Positions 48,269 through 61,658 of a stretch of 64,000 bases of DNA are shown piece after piece; the stretch's first letter is position 1, and every line of letters begins with the position of its first letter. Made by a program: the position numbers and the translations under genes. The notes beneath the pieces are model-generated. The model was not told the origin of the DNA, ran no database searches, and worked only from the letters and a program-made list of their open reading frames with translations. Origin of the DNA: Ananas comosus (Eukaryota; Streptophyta; Magnoliopsida; Poales; Bromeliaceae); NCBI RefSeq assembly GCF_001540865.1, contig NC_033632.1, positions 354,617 through 418,616 of the forward strand. Direction: 5' to 3'.

Positions 48269-49740
48269 AAGGTCTTCAGTGTGAAATTGATATCTAAAGC
48301 CCAATCGTGTGAAACAGGTGCTTAAAGTTTCATGTTCTTGCTGGAGACACCTAAGTTTATGTTCCCTAAATCTCACTTCTAAATCCGTATTGTCTTAAAA
48401 AATGGAAAGCAAAAAAGATGCTCGATCACCAAGACACCAACACGCTAGTTTTAACATGCTTGAAAACGTTAATACGCCAGTTTGGCCTTACAAAATGAGT
48501 CTTAACACGAGTTCCTGGCACGATGTCAATTCCATTCTTTTTCGCGCACTAGAGTATTCGAAGCATAATGATTTCACATCCGATGTGAGACTATTGAGGC
48601 ATTACAAGATCAAATGCAGGTGCTACGATAATCATCTCCGGGAGCTGAGGTGATAGCAAAGGGTTGCGTAAAGGAGAGGAGAGTAGGAAAATTTAATCTC
48701 TAATTTGTTATTATTATCCTCTAATTATTAGAATCTTTAGCTCGCATTAGGGAAGAGGAAAGAGCACACTGACCACTCCTTGGTCGATCGGACCCAAACC
48801 AAAAATAGCGACAGATATAATTTAGACCGGGTTGGGCCTGGGCCGGAGCTATTTGAATTGGGCCCACAACGAGGTCAGGTCCTGTCCGTTTGCAACCGTC
48901 ACACTATATTAATCAATTAAAAAACTTTTTTTTACATTTAACATTTTAATAAATATCTTTTTTTTGTACAAATAGTTCTATGAAAGTTATACTTGTAAAA
49001 TTCATCGTATTTCCGTCACGTGAACGCCACGCAAGTGTCATATTGAAAGTGAAATTTAAATTGAACACCGTAAATTATTTACTGTATTCAAATACGGTAA
49101 ATAATTCTCCATGTTCAAGCTTTATGTATTGACAATATTGTAATAGAAGGGATAGAAGAAGAATGCGACACTTATGTTTCTTTAAAAATTATAACAGTAT
49201 AATATAAAATAAAATAAAAATATTAAAAATTAATCAAAATTAAATATTTAATATATGGTTAACTAATATTTGCTAATTAATTCTAACGACAGAAATATAT
49301 TTAAAAATATAAAAATTTTTAAAAAATAATATATAAAAATTAAATGTTATAAAAATATATTTATGATTCCGGGACCTATATGAAATTGGCCCTAATTAAA
49401 AAGTCGAAACTATAGTCCCCGACCCGACCCTTGTCGTCCTCCGTATCTGCGACTTTTACGCCCCTGTGCGTGCCCTTTACATTTTATTTATTTATTATTT
49501 TTTTATTTAATTTATTTCTCTCTCCTTCCCCTTTTCCGCTGTTACCTTTACTCACTTCACTCTCTCTCTCTCTTTCTCTTTCTCTCTCTCATGGAAGAGT
49601 AGAAAGGTCGAAGCGATCCCTAGATCCTTTCTCTCCTTCCCCACACCATTCCATACCCTTTTCCTTTTTTAGGGGCGAGATCCCAATCTAGCGAGGAGAA
49701 GAGATCGAGAGAGGAAGGGATCGAGGATCGAGAGGTGGAG
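47521..49740. other. Intergenic region upstream of the VAMP gene
   Basis: No gene supported. Contains a (CG)(CA)(TA) microsatellite at 48223-48269, a GGGCC-rich stretch near 48830-48870, and AT-rich DNA to 49380. The last 180 bp is CT-rich (49557-49592) and is the probable VAMP leader. An open frame at 48402-48653 shows no recognisable motif and is not called. Confidence 0.4.
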
Positions 49741-51920
49741 ATGAGCGGCAATGGCGATGGGAAGGTGGGGGAGGGGGAGGGGGAGGGGTGGGGCTTCATC
49801 TACAGCTTCGTGGCGAGGGGGACGGTGGTGGTGGCGGAGTACACCGAGTACACGGGCAACTTCGCGGCGATCGCGGAGCGGTGCCTCCACAAGCTCCCCT
49901 CCTCCAACAATCGCTTCACCTACGCATGCGATGCTCACACCTTCAATTTCCTCGTCCACGACGGATACGGTATCGCACGCATCGTTCTCACTTTAAAATT
50001 TGATGAATTAATCACGAGCGTGTGCGTGCGTGCGTGCGTGCGTGCGTGCGATGATCTTAGTTCTTATTCGCTGGCGAATCAAAATGGCTCATCCATTTCC
50101 ACTTTTTTTTCTCCCCGCTATTTTCGGCGTCTCCTGTGTGTGTGAAATTGCACATTTTTCCTCGAGGATTTTAGTTGTTGAATATGCCCTGCTTAATTCT
50201 AATAGTTTGCGAACAGAAGAACATCATAGAGTTTAGTAAGGTAGTTTTAGCTTTGCTTTCATTATTATGCTCTCACACTCTTTCAAGTGCAATGTTGTTG
50301 GGGGAACAATATGTTGGTTTCACAATTCGCACCTTTGAATTATTGAATATCTCTGTCGCAAACGAAAGGGCGGTTTCTGACGAGATATGCTTTGCTTCGT
50401 TTTGAATGTTTTCAGCATATTGTGTTGTTGCCAAGGAATCTGTGCCGAAACACGTCTCTCTAGCATTCCTGGAGAGACTAAAGACTGATTTTAGAAAGAG
50501 ATACGGAGGCGGGAAGGCTGATACAGCAATGGCCAAAAGTCTTACCAAAGAATTTGGGTTTGTTACACGGCGTCCTTCAACTTTTGTCTTCATATTACCT
50601 TTTTTAAAAAAAACAAAAAAAAAAAAACCTTGAAGAATCATCCTTACCTCTTCAGTTTTTATGATTATCGTCAATCTTTTGATGCAGCCCAGTTATGAAG
50701 GAGCACATGCGGTACATTATCGAGCACGCAGATGAGATAGAGAAGCTGCTAAAAGTGAAAACTCAAGTTGCAGAAGTAAAAAACATTATGCTGGACAATA
50801 TAGAAAAGGTGATGCACATATTCTTCAGCGATTTTGAAATTTTGCTTGCTTTTTGGAACTCATATATGCATCTTAAAAGTAAATGCTGTTTTTGCTTCGC
50901 GTGCAATCGGCATGGTTACAGGATGTCAATATTCTCGGAGGATGCAGGTTAGGGCTTTGGACTCCAGAAGTTAAATCTCTTTAGAACTGGCAGTTGTTGC
51001 TGATGTGCTCTCTCAGAATGCGATTATGCACTTTCCTGCCTAGAAGTGTAGACATTATTAGCTTTGACTTTTGTTAATAAACACATAATAGAGTCTATAC
51101 ATATCATCGCAGATTTGTCTACTCAAATGTAGATATGGATGAATTAACATTTGGGCAAGGCTGGTTATGAGCCACAACTATATCACAACTTTTAGTTTCT
51201 ACCGCTAAAACTCTATTCCTTGCTTGTTATAATGTGGTGATCTAAACTTGTAGTATTTTGTTCTTTCTCTAGTTTTTTTAGAGCTCTGTTAACTTCCTTC
51301 TCAAATGTTGGACATTTCAGACTATGGACCGTGGTGAGAAGCTGAAAGATCTTGAATACAAGGCTTCTGATTTACGGAACCAGGTAATTGTTTTACCAAT
51401 AAATTATCTTGCATTCTTTCTCTCTCATCTCGGCCGCCAAACTACACACATTTTAAAACAAAATTGACGCATATCCCACAAGATTGTCTATTTATAAATT
51501 TATGTTGTAAAATCTGAATTTTCATATAATCACTTCAAAAACTTTCTTACATATGTAGGCTTACATTGGCAAAATGCTTCTCTTTGTACCTTTTCCGTTA
51601 CAAAATCAGCAATCTCGCATGAATTTCATAAATCCCAAACTTAAGAAAAAGGTATCTCTGCAAGAAACTATACTAACAAAGGTTTGTATGTATAAACAGC
51701 CCTACGGTTAATAATTTGTATATATACTTTCATACGTCAGGCTCAAGACTTCAAGAAGCAAGGTACGAAGGTTCGGAAAAAGATGTGGCTGCAGAACATG
51801 AAGATTAAGTTGGTGGTTCTCGGAATCCTCTTGATCCTAGTCTTTATCATTTGGATTTCTGTGTGCCACGGGTTCGACTGCACCAAACACGAACACGATG
51901 AATCCAACCGGCCCAATTGA
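49741..51920 (+). CDS. VAMP724: R-SNARE of the VAMP72 family (VAMP724-like), 244 aa
   Basis: Longin-type vesicle SNARE acting in fusion at the plasma membrane/endosomes. Exons 49741-49969, 50416-50557, 50688-50808, 51321-51383 and 51741-51920 total 735 nt with consistent phases. The N-terminal longin domain holds [20 protein letters not shown], then [10 protein letters not shown] and [10 protein letters not shown]. The SNARE motif begins around [19 protein letters not shown], with the zero-layer arginine at R168 (DRGEKL). A transmembrane segment at about 207-227 ([18 protein letters not shown]) precedes a short tail [24 protein letters not shown] and [12 protein letters not shown] favour VAMP724 over VAMP721/722. 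A Gly/Glu-rich extension ([17 protein letters not shown]) before FIYSF is longer than in Arabidopsis. Confidence 0.94.
50019..50050 (+). repeat. (GTGC)n microsatellite in VAMP intron 1
   Basis: Short tetranucleotide run close to the first donor site. Confidence 0.8.
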
Positions 51921-52771
51921 GTGAAAACTATTATGCACCAGTTATCATAGTTATAAAGCAGCACAAGAAATGGAATTTTGTTTGTGACTTGAAATCGAGC
52001 TTTTTTTCTTTTGGATTCATGGATCGTAAAACGGCGTGGGATCTTTTCAAATGCAAATAGTAGAGAGATATTACCATCTGTGGGGCTCTAGATAGTCTGA
52101 TAGTCTGTGAGTGTCGATTTGTTCTCTGAATGCCCGTTTATGTATCAGATTTTTAAGAACACTAATATAGTGCTAATTGTAATTTATTTATGTTTATTGT
52201 GTAATGGGACGATTGTTAAGAGTTTAAGTGTTTGAGGATTAAAAGTTCCACAGAGAACATTTCATGGAGTAAGTATTATTCTATGATGCTTTAGCGTTGT
52301 TTGATTGTGCACTAATAAATGAAAGATAAGTGTTAATCTTTTCAAGGCACCACGCTGATAAACAAGAATCAGTAGTACTGGAGATGGAAAATCTGATTTG
52401 AAAGAAATCAGAATCAGTAGTATTGGAGAGAGAGAGAATCTTGTTTGAGGTGACGTGCGGCTAGTATTATAAATTCCCCCTGATGTGATCTATTTGTGAT
52501 GAATTTGATAATATAGAAAGTTTCTTCGAAATTATACCGAAAAATTAACCGAACTTCATACTTGGTGGGGAGCTCGGGATCACCTTTGATTGCATCGCGG
52601 ATCTCCAAAATTGCACTGCAGATTTCCTAAATTGGATCTCCAAAATTGCACTGTGGATCTCCGAAATGGCTTCGATTTGAGGGTTAGAAGATGAAATTTG
52701 GGGGAACAGGTAGTAAGGATTTGGAGGATTAGGGAGTGGAATTTGGAGGAAGAGGGGGAACGGTAGGGTTC

Positions 52772-52837
<66 letters not shown>

Positions 52838-53372
52838 CGCGGGAGAGCGTAAGGCGCCGAGGGAGCAACTCGAGCAAGTACCTCTCAGTGGTGCAAAGGA
52901 CGTGGAGACATGGTATGAACGCGTAGGAGGCAGAGGTGTGGTACGGAAAAGCCAAAGGGCCACAAAAGAGAGAGAGGTGGGGACAGAGAGGAGAGAAAAA
53001 CAGTAACAAGAGAGGGACCCACAGGTCCGAAATTATGGAGAAGGGGTTGAGGTTTCACCTTTGATGTAATTGTATTGATGCTCCTTCCTTTCCGGTATTA
53101 TACTCTGCATAACAATTGACTAAAGGGACTGCATGATCCGATGAGAAAACTTACAAGTGAATGAGATCAAAACAACTTTCAATGATATATTAACTGTTTA
53201 AATTAGTGGAGAAAAAAGAGCACTTGCATTCTAATAAATGAATTTACATAGAAAACCGTGTGTTGCAGTAATTGTTAACAAGTTACAAAAGCAACAAAAC
53301 AAACCAAATTTCCTGTATTGTGAGCAACAGTGATTAAATTAACAGGAGAAGGTGGACGACAAATAAGAAACA
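51921..53372. other. Convergent region between VAMP and dephospho-CoA kinase
   Basis: The two genes end toward each other, so the edges are 3' UTR. The middle (about 52390-53040) holds a long (GA)n run and GA-rich DNA. Tandem GATCTCCAAAATTGCACTG repeats occur at 52598-52660. No gene is supported. Confidence 0.45.
52774..52833 (+). repeat. (GA)n microsatellite, about 60 bp
   Basis: Uninterrupted GA repeat followed by GCGCGCGC. Confidence 0.95.
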
Positions 53373-56064
<2,692 letters not shown>

Positions 56065-59000
56065 ATGGCCCCGCTCACGGCGCTTAGGGCTCTGAGAAAC
56101 CGATCCAATTTTCCGATTTTTTCTTCTACAGCTTCAATTGCTTGGTCTATTCGTCGATTCGTAAGTGCTAATTTCGTTATCTTCCTTTTACAACATTTTT
56201 CTTTCGCAAATTTTTCCCCATTTGTCGCTGGTTGCCTTTTGTTTTTCCTGAAGCAAAAAAGGTATAGAACTTGCTTATTTAACTTGGAATTTTGAAATTG
56301 GTACTTAAATTTTGATTTTTTTTTAAATTTCTACTTGATCTTACAGTATTTTGGATTTTTTTTTTTTTTTTTTTAACTACACTAGTTTAAGTATGTTGAA
56401 TACTAGCTACCTTTTAATGTAGGTTCATGATCAAGTTGTCTTTTTTATGATATTTAACCAAAACCTCACTTTACTCTTTTTTTTTTTACCACAAATTTTC
56501 GAAATTGTTCTTCTTCTTATTATTTTTTATGATTCTAGATAAGCACATTGGTGGTGGCAGAACATGAGGGAGGAGTTGTGAAGCCATCTTCTTTGAGTGC
56601 ATTCGCGGCCGCAGAGGCTATTGCGAAGGAAAATTCGATTTCTGTTCTACTGGGAGGGTCAGGAGAAACCCTTCAAAAAGCCGCGGCACATGCTGCATCA
56701 AGCCATCCATTGATCTCTGAGGTTCCAGCTCTTTCTCTATTTTTGCTCAATTTTTTGTTGTTAACACCGTGCGCGTCCTTATCTTCACAAAAAGCCTAAT
56801 TATTCTTTGTTATGCATTGTAGATGAGGATACTTTCTTTTGTTCTAGTCCTGTTAATACTATACGGCATTCGGCGTTTCTTGGAGCATAAAAGCATGACT
56901 ATATAGTGCAAATCAGTTGCTTCATAATATTTTTATTTTTCCTTAGAGACACTGCTGCAAAATATATCTAACATTTTCTGGCGATTAATATTATCGCAAT
57001 TAGTGAATTCAAATACATTTCATCGATTGATGCTTCTGCAGGTGCTTGTTGCTGATGCAGAAATACTGGCACATCCTTTAGCCGAATCTTGGGCCGAACT
57101 CATTCATTCCGTCCAGAAGAAAGGCGGTTATTCCCATGTAATGTCCGCTTCAACTTCGTTTGGGAAGAATGTGCTTCCACGTGCGGCGGCTCTCCTCGAT
57201 GTTTCACCTATAACAGATGTCATCGAGATACGGGAGCCACGGGTTTTTGTGAGGTGGGGTACTGTTTATATTTCTTCTTGATATAGTTGTCATATGGTGC
57301 TGGATAACAAATTTCGTTGCTGCAGTTGTGCTTCACTTTGCTGGGTAATGAATTCTAATACTATTAATGTTCCTTCACACGTTAGACAATTTGATATTCC
57401 AATATTGAACGCGCATCTCTCTCCAATGGTTTTTTAGCCAATCCTTTCTCTGTTCTGGGCATCCTGCCGTCTATTACATCGGTCTCTTCATTGGCTAGCT
57501 TGTGATATCGAAGTATGCACGCTCGTAACTTTCAGGCCAATATATGCTGGAAATGCTCTTTCTACTGTCCGCTATTCCGGCCAGGACCCTTGCATGATGA
57601 CTATAAGATCAACATCTTTTCCCCTTCTTGTCAACTCGACCAACACAGAGGGAAGAACTGTGCCTATCAACCAGGTTGACGTATCTGTCTTCAGTGAAGG
57701 TTTGTTAGTATTTTGACCTCATTTTTCTTATGAGGATTAACATTAACTTCTGTAAAGTTGCAATAGATCTGCTGCTTCACCTTTGAGTTAAATTTAACCT
57801 TGATTTTGTTTAATTTAATTATTGGCTGCACCAGCTCTTCAGTTGACGAACTTGTAGGTGACATTACAACAATGAAAAGCAGATAACTAACATAACGGTT
57901 AATTTTGGCAGAATTCCCAACTCAACTGTTAGAAATGATTCAATCAAGCAAAGCTGAGGGTGTCTCTTTGCATAATTCAATGCTCTATACTTAATTACCT
58001 ATGATGTTTCATTATTTGTTGTTCAGAAAAGAAATATTATTTTCTGTTTATATCTTGGACAGTTTATCTTTCCTACTACCCTATGCAGAGAGCTTGAAGA
58101 AATCTAGGTGGTTGAAGCTCACTTCACAAGATACAGAACGACCTGATTTAGGAAATGCACGAGTTGTAGTCACTGGGGGGCGTGGATTGAAAAGTGCAGA
58201 GAACTTTAAATTATTGGAGAAGCTTGCTGAGAAACTAGGTGCAGCAGGTATTGACTAAAATATTAAGTATTCATTCATCATATTCTATTCATAAATATAT
58301 ATGTCTGATAGCTGTTGTTACTGTTATCTGATATGTTTTTGAGATATGCTACTTGTACACCGAAGTGTTGCGCGTAAACCTAACACCCACCCCATCAGGA
58401 TTTTTTTTTTTTTTTAACGATTGATTAGACTTGTGACAAAATATTGGCTCTTGGATGGGTAGGGCGTAAGATTTACACCCACTTTTTTGGTGTATAGGTA
58501 CCATTGCTCTATGGTTTTTGCGATGTATTTGGTTAAAGACTAGCTATTTGATGTTTTCTTTTGTTCCTGAAACATTTTCATGGGCTTCGATTCGTCTGAA
58601 AGCTGGAATAGTTTGGTTAATAGAAAAAATTATGAATAATATCTAAATAATATGGAATGTTATCTAAATCAATCAGAACCAAATAAAAGTACAGAACTTT
58701 TCCTTTGGAGTGAGGGCCTTTACCTTTAGCAGATGCATCTGAGCTAACTTAAAAATTGCGGAAGAGCGGTATCCATAGAGTCAGTTGCTTGAACTGAAAG
58801 AGCTTAGAGCACATATCATATTGGTGGATCTGATTTTATTTTATTTTATTTTTTTTTCGCAGCATTCAGTTTGAGTTGTGCTCTGTGTTCATAACTATTT
58901 TATGAATTGTGATGTTTTCCATCCTCATGCTGTAGAGAAAAGGCTTGAATTCATAGTACTTTCTAAAAGCATGTTAAGCCTAAGTGCCTAACTATATATT

Positions 59001-59847
59001 TGAAGAACCCTAGACACATGGAATTAGTTTAAGTATTTTATTCAAATCGATTTCTTGATTTACAATGTGCTACTTTCTTCATTGTGTAGTTGGGGCTACG
59101 CGGGCTGCTGTTGATGCAGGATTTGTGCCGAATGAGCTGCAGGTGATAATTGAAAAATTTTGCACTTACCGTTGTATTCTGTTGAAACGGTGCTGCTATT
59201 TTCCAAGTTTTCCACATTATTAAGTTTTCTTCACAAATTGCTGTACCAGGTTGGTCAAACTGGTAAAATTGTTGCTCCGGAACTATATATGGCATTCGGG
59301 GTTTCAGGAGCGATACAACACTTGGCCGGAATGAGAGACTCTAAAGTCATCGTAGCCATAAACAAAGATGCAGATGCACCCATATTTCAGGTAACCACAG
59401 TACTTACCTTTTAATTTGGAAAGGTGGCAATAAGATTAGGAAGCTCCGTCTAGTGTTCATAAGCTTATGGCCGATCGCTTCATCATTTTACAGTTAACAT
59501 TGATGGCAGTTAAGTTCACTAACATGTCTTGTGATTATTAATCACTGTTGTTGGGTTTCCTAGAGAAGTGGTGTTTCTGAAGATAGGACCCGAAGAATGC
59601 TACATCATTCTCCTTTTTTCTGCAATTTTTCTAGTTTACCTTTTACGCAGTAGTGTGAAAATATAATTTCTTTTTTCTTGCACAACGAAATTAAATAGTC
59701 TCGCAATACGAAATTGCTACATAGTTGAAGATTTTCTGTGTCTAAATCTTCTTATTTGTCGGGTTGCAGGTTGCAGACTATGGACTAGTTGCCGATCTGT
59801 TTGATGTGATTCCGGAATTGCTAGAAAAACTGCCAGAAAAGAAATGA
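56065..59847 (+). CDS. ETFA: Electron transfer flavoprotein alpha subunit, mitochondrial, 361 aa
   Basis: Matrix flavoprotein subunit. With ETF beta it passes electrons from branched-chain amino acid and related dehydrogenases to ETF-QO. Exons 56065-56160, 56539-56721, 57042-57253, 57536-57699, 58089-58247, 59090-59142, 59250-59390 and 59770-59847 total 1086 nt with consistent phases. A basic, Ser-rich N terminus ([19 protein letters not shown]) is a mitochondrial presequence. [12 protein letters not shown] opens the mature fold. The C-terminal FAD domain has [14 protein letters not shown], the hallmark [20 protein letters not shown] (290-309), AIQHLAGM and [17 protein letters not shown]. It ends LPEKK. 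Intron 5 hosts a small foldback repeat. Confidence 0.96.
58347..58510. mobile_element. Small foldback MITE in ETFA intron 5
   Basis: The left end GCTACTTGTACACCGAAGTG and the right end on the other strand GGTACCTATACACCAAAAAA continue with GTAAAnCTnAC and CCACCCCATC/CCTACCCATC. The ends therefore form imperfect inverted repeats of about 50 bp around a T-run. Non-coding. Confidence 0.55.
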
Positions 59848-60243
59848 TCCCTCTGTTAAAGCCAAGGATCTCATGTCTTAATTTTGTAGATAAATAGATG
59901 AATAAATAGTTTCCATTTTCTTCCAGTTTTCGGCGACGGAGAGAACAGAAATAATCATGCTCAAAATTGGCATCAAGCTTTTGTTGTATTAAACAAGCAG
60001 GTACCGAAAGGAGTTTGATTTCATGATACTACATTTATTCAAGCACTCGGAGTTACTAACTTAAACGCCTTCTCTGCACGGTCTCACACACCAATGCCAT
60101 CAATGCCTCGGAATGTGTAGTTGTTGAGCTAAATTTGTACACGAAAAAATAAAAACAAAACTTCATTATATACTAGATGTAATTGTTGAGTTAAATTTGT
60201 ACACCAAAAAAATAGAAATATAATAAATTTCATTATTACTTGG

Positions 60244-60314
60244 TGCGCATCCGGGGAATCGAACCCCGGTCAGTACCGTGGGAGGGTACTATGATACCAC
60301 TACACCAGATGCGC
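60244..60314 (-). tRNA. trnG-CCC: tRNA-Gly (anticodon CCC)
   Basis: A 71-nt cloverleaf. The acceptor stem GCGCATC pairs with GATGCGC. The anticodon stem GTACC/GGTAC encloses loop CTCCCAC, giving anticodon CCC, which reads GGG. The T arm is CCGGGGTTCGATTCCCCGG and the D-arm AGTGGTA is glycine-like. A T7 run about 30 nt downstream is a plausible Pol III stop. The three bases after the discriminator A are CCA in the genome. Confidence 0.95.
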
Positions 60315-60354
60315 TTTGTATTCTCCTTTTCTTAAGAAAAGATTTTTACTTATA

Positions 60355-60402
60355 TATACAGTATACATATGTATACTGTATACATATACAGTATACATAT
60401 GA
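60355..60402. repeat. Palindromic TATACAGTATAC repeats
   Basis: Interleaved CAGTATACATATG/GTATACTG words can fold on themselves. They lie between the tRNA gene and the PWWP gene promoter. Confidence 0.7.
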
Positions 60403-60588
60403 TCACGGAGCCCCATCTTCTGTAGGGATCGCTTCAATTATCGTGCTGGACACGTGGCAGAATCAGATTCGTTCCCTTTTTGCTTCCTGTGGTTTTTTTT
60501 TTTTTTTGGTTTTTATAGGTCTATAATAATAATAACTCGTCTTATCGAGTTCCGCCTCCATTTCGCTCCTTCCCCCTTTCTCTGTCCT

Positions 60589-60597
60589 CTAGGGTTT
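60589..60597 (+). promoter_or_regulatory. Telo-box in PWWP gene leader
   Basis: CTAGGGTTT, the reverse of AAACCCTAG, 47 bp before the ATG. Same motif class as upstream of PMS1 and RALF. Confidence 0.45.
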
Positions 60598-60629
60598 CGT
60601 TCTCGATTTCGAGGGTCTCGGCGATTCCC

Positions 60630-60647
60630 ATGCTGGTTCCGCCATGA
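60630..60647 (+). promoter_or_regulatory. Five-codon uORF overlapping the PWWP start codon
   Basis: ATG CTG GTT CCG CCA TGA: the stop overlaps the main ATG as ATGA. This geometry allows stop-restart or repression of the main frame if the leader includes it. Confidence 0.6.
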
Positions 60648-61658
60648 TCTCCGTCATGAACGAGTGCGAGATCCCGCGAGAACCCTCCGCCGCCTCCTCC
60701 ACCACCGCTGCGTCGGACCTCTCCTTTGGGATTGAGAGCCCTCACCAAGCCCCTAAGGTTGGCGACGATGGCGCCTCGGGCGAAGCCATGGTTCCGATCG
60801 ATCTCGGCAACTCCGACAAGCTGACCGGCGCATCGGATGCCGAGATGGAGATGGACGAAGCTGGGGTTTCCGAATTGAAGAGCCCCGACGCCGGATTCGA
60901 GCGACCGGAAGCTAGGGCTTCCCTCGAATCTATGGTTCCCGAGGCCTCCTTGGTTCCTTACGTCGCTAGGGTTTTGGAGGGTCCAGATGGTAAGGAGTGG
61001 ATGCAGGGGTTCCGGGTCGGCGACATGGTGTGGGGGAAGGTGAAGTCTCATCCGTGGTGGCCCGGCCACATCTTCAACGAGGCGTTCGCGTCGCCGGCGG
61101 TTCGCCGGACGAGGCGGGAGGGCCACGTCCTCGTCGCCTTCTTCGGCGACAGCAGCTACGGCTGGTTCGAGCCCGCCGAGCTCATCCCCTTCGACCCCCA
61201 CTTCCTAGAGAAGTCGCACCAGACGGCTTCCAGAAACTTCCAGAAGGCCGTGGAAGAAGCAGTCGACGAGGCGAGCCGGCGAGCCGCACTCTCCGTCACC
61301 TGCTGCTGCCGGAACCCCAACAACTTCCGGCCCACCGGAATCCCTGGCTACGTATTCGTGGACGTGGCCGGCTATGAGCCTAATGGAATTTACTCTGAGA
61401 GGCAGATCGAGAGTGCGAGGAATAGCTTCAATCACAAAGATATTGTTTCCTTTGTTCATGACTTAGCTTTGGCGCCGAGGAGCACGGTGGATCGAGACGT
61501 AGGCTTCATTAGGAACGTGGCAATGCTGATGGCTTTTAGGAAAGCAGTGTACGAGGAGTTCGATGAGACCTATGCCCAAGCTTTTGGGGTAGAGCCCGTG
61601 CGGCCGTCGCGGAATGAGTTAGGTGTTGTGGATCAGCCTGGGACATTCGCGCAAAGAG
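60644..61658 (+). CDS. PWWP-domain chromatin protein, first exon (338 codons)
   Basis: Resembles the Arabidopsis PDP proteins (PWWP-domain proteins that work with FVE/MSI-type factors and PRC2). ATG 60644 gives MISVMNECEIPREPS; an in-frame ATG follows at 60656. The N terminus is acidic and low in complexity. The PWWP domain spans about 122-185, with GDMVWGKVKSHPWWPGHIF (core PWWP 137-140), VAFFGDSSYGWFEPAEL and IPFDPHF. The next region (FQKAVEEAVDEASRRAALSV, a CCC cluster at 224-226, VDVAGYEPNGIYS, DIVSFVHDLAL) is typical of plant PDPs. The exon ends GCG CAA AGA G before GTATCT. No second exon was found before position 64000, so intron 1 exceeds 2.3 kb or small exons were missed. The full protein is expected to be much longer. 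Confidence 0.9.

Noticed and set aside
48402..48653. 83-codon open frame starting at ATG 48402
   Set aside because: No recognisable motif, no promoter signal, and repeat-like surroundings.
52545..53009. 154-codon minus-strand frame with a long Ser-Leu repeat
   Set aside because: Generated by the (GA)n microsatellite.
60355..60402. Palindrome as a microRNA precursor
   Set aside because: Short TATACAG repeats fold in several ways and give no defined arm or loop.
60997..61377. 126-codon plus-strand frame inside the PWWP exon
   Set aside because: GC-rich alternative frame of the PWWP domain. The main frame carries the conserved residues.
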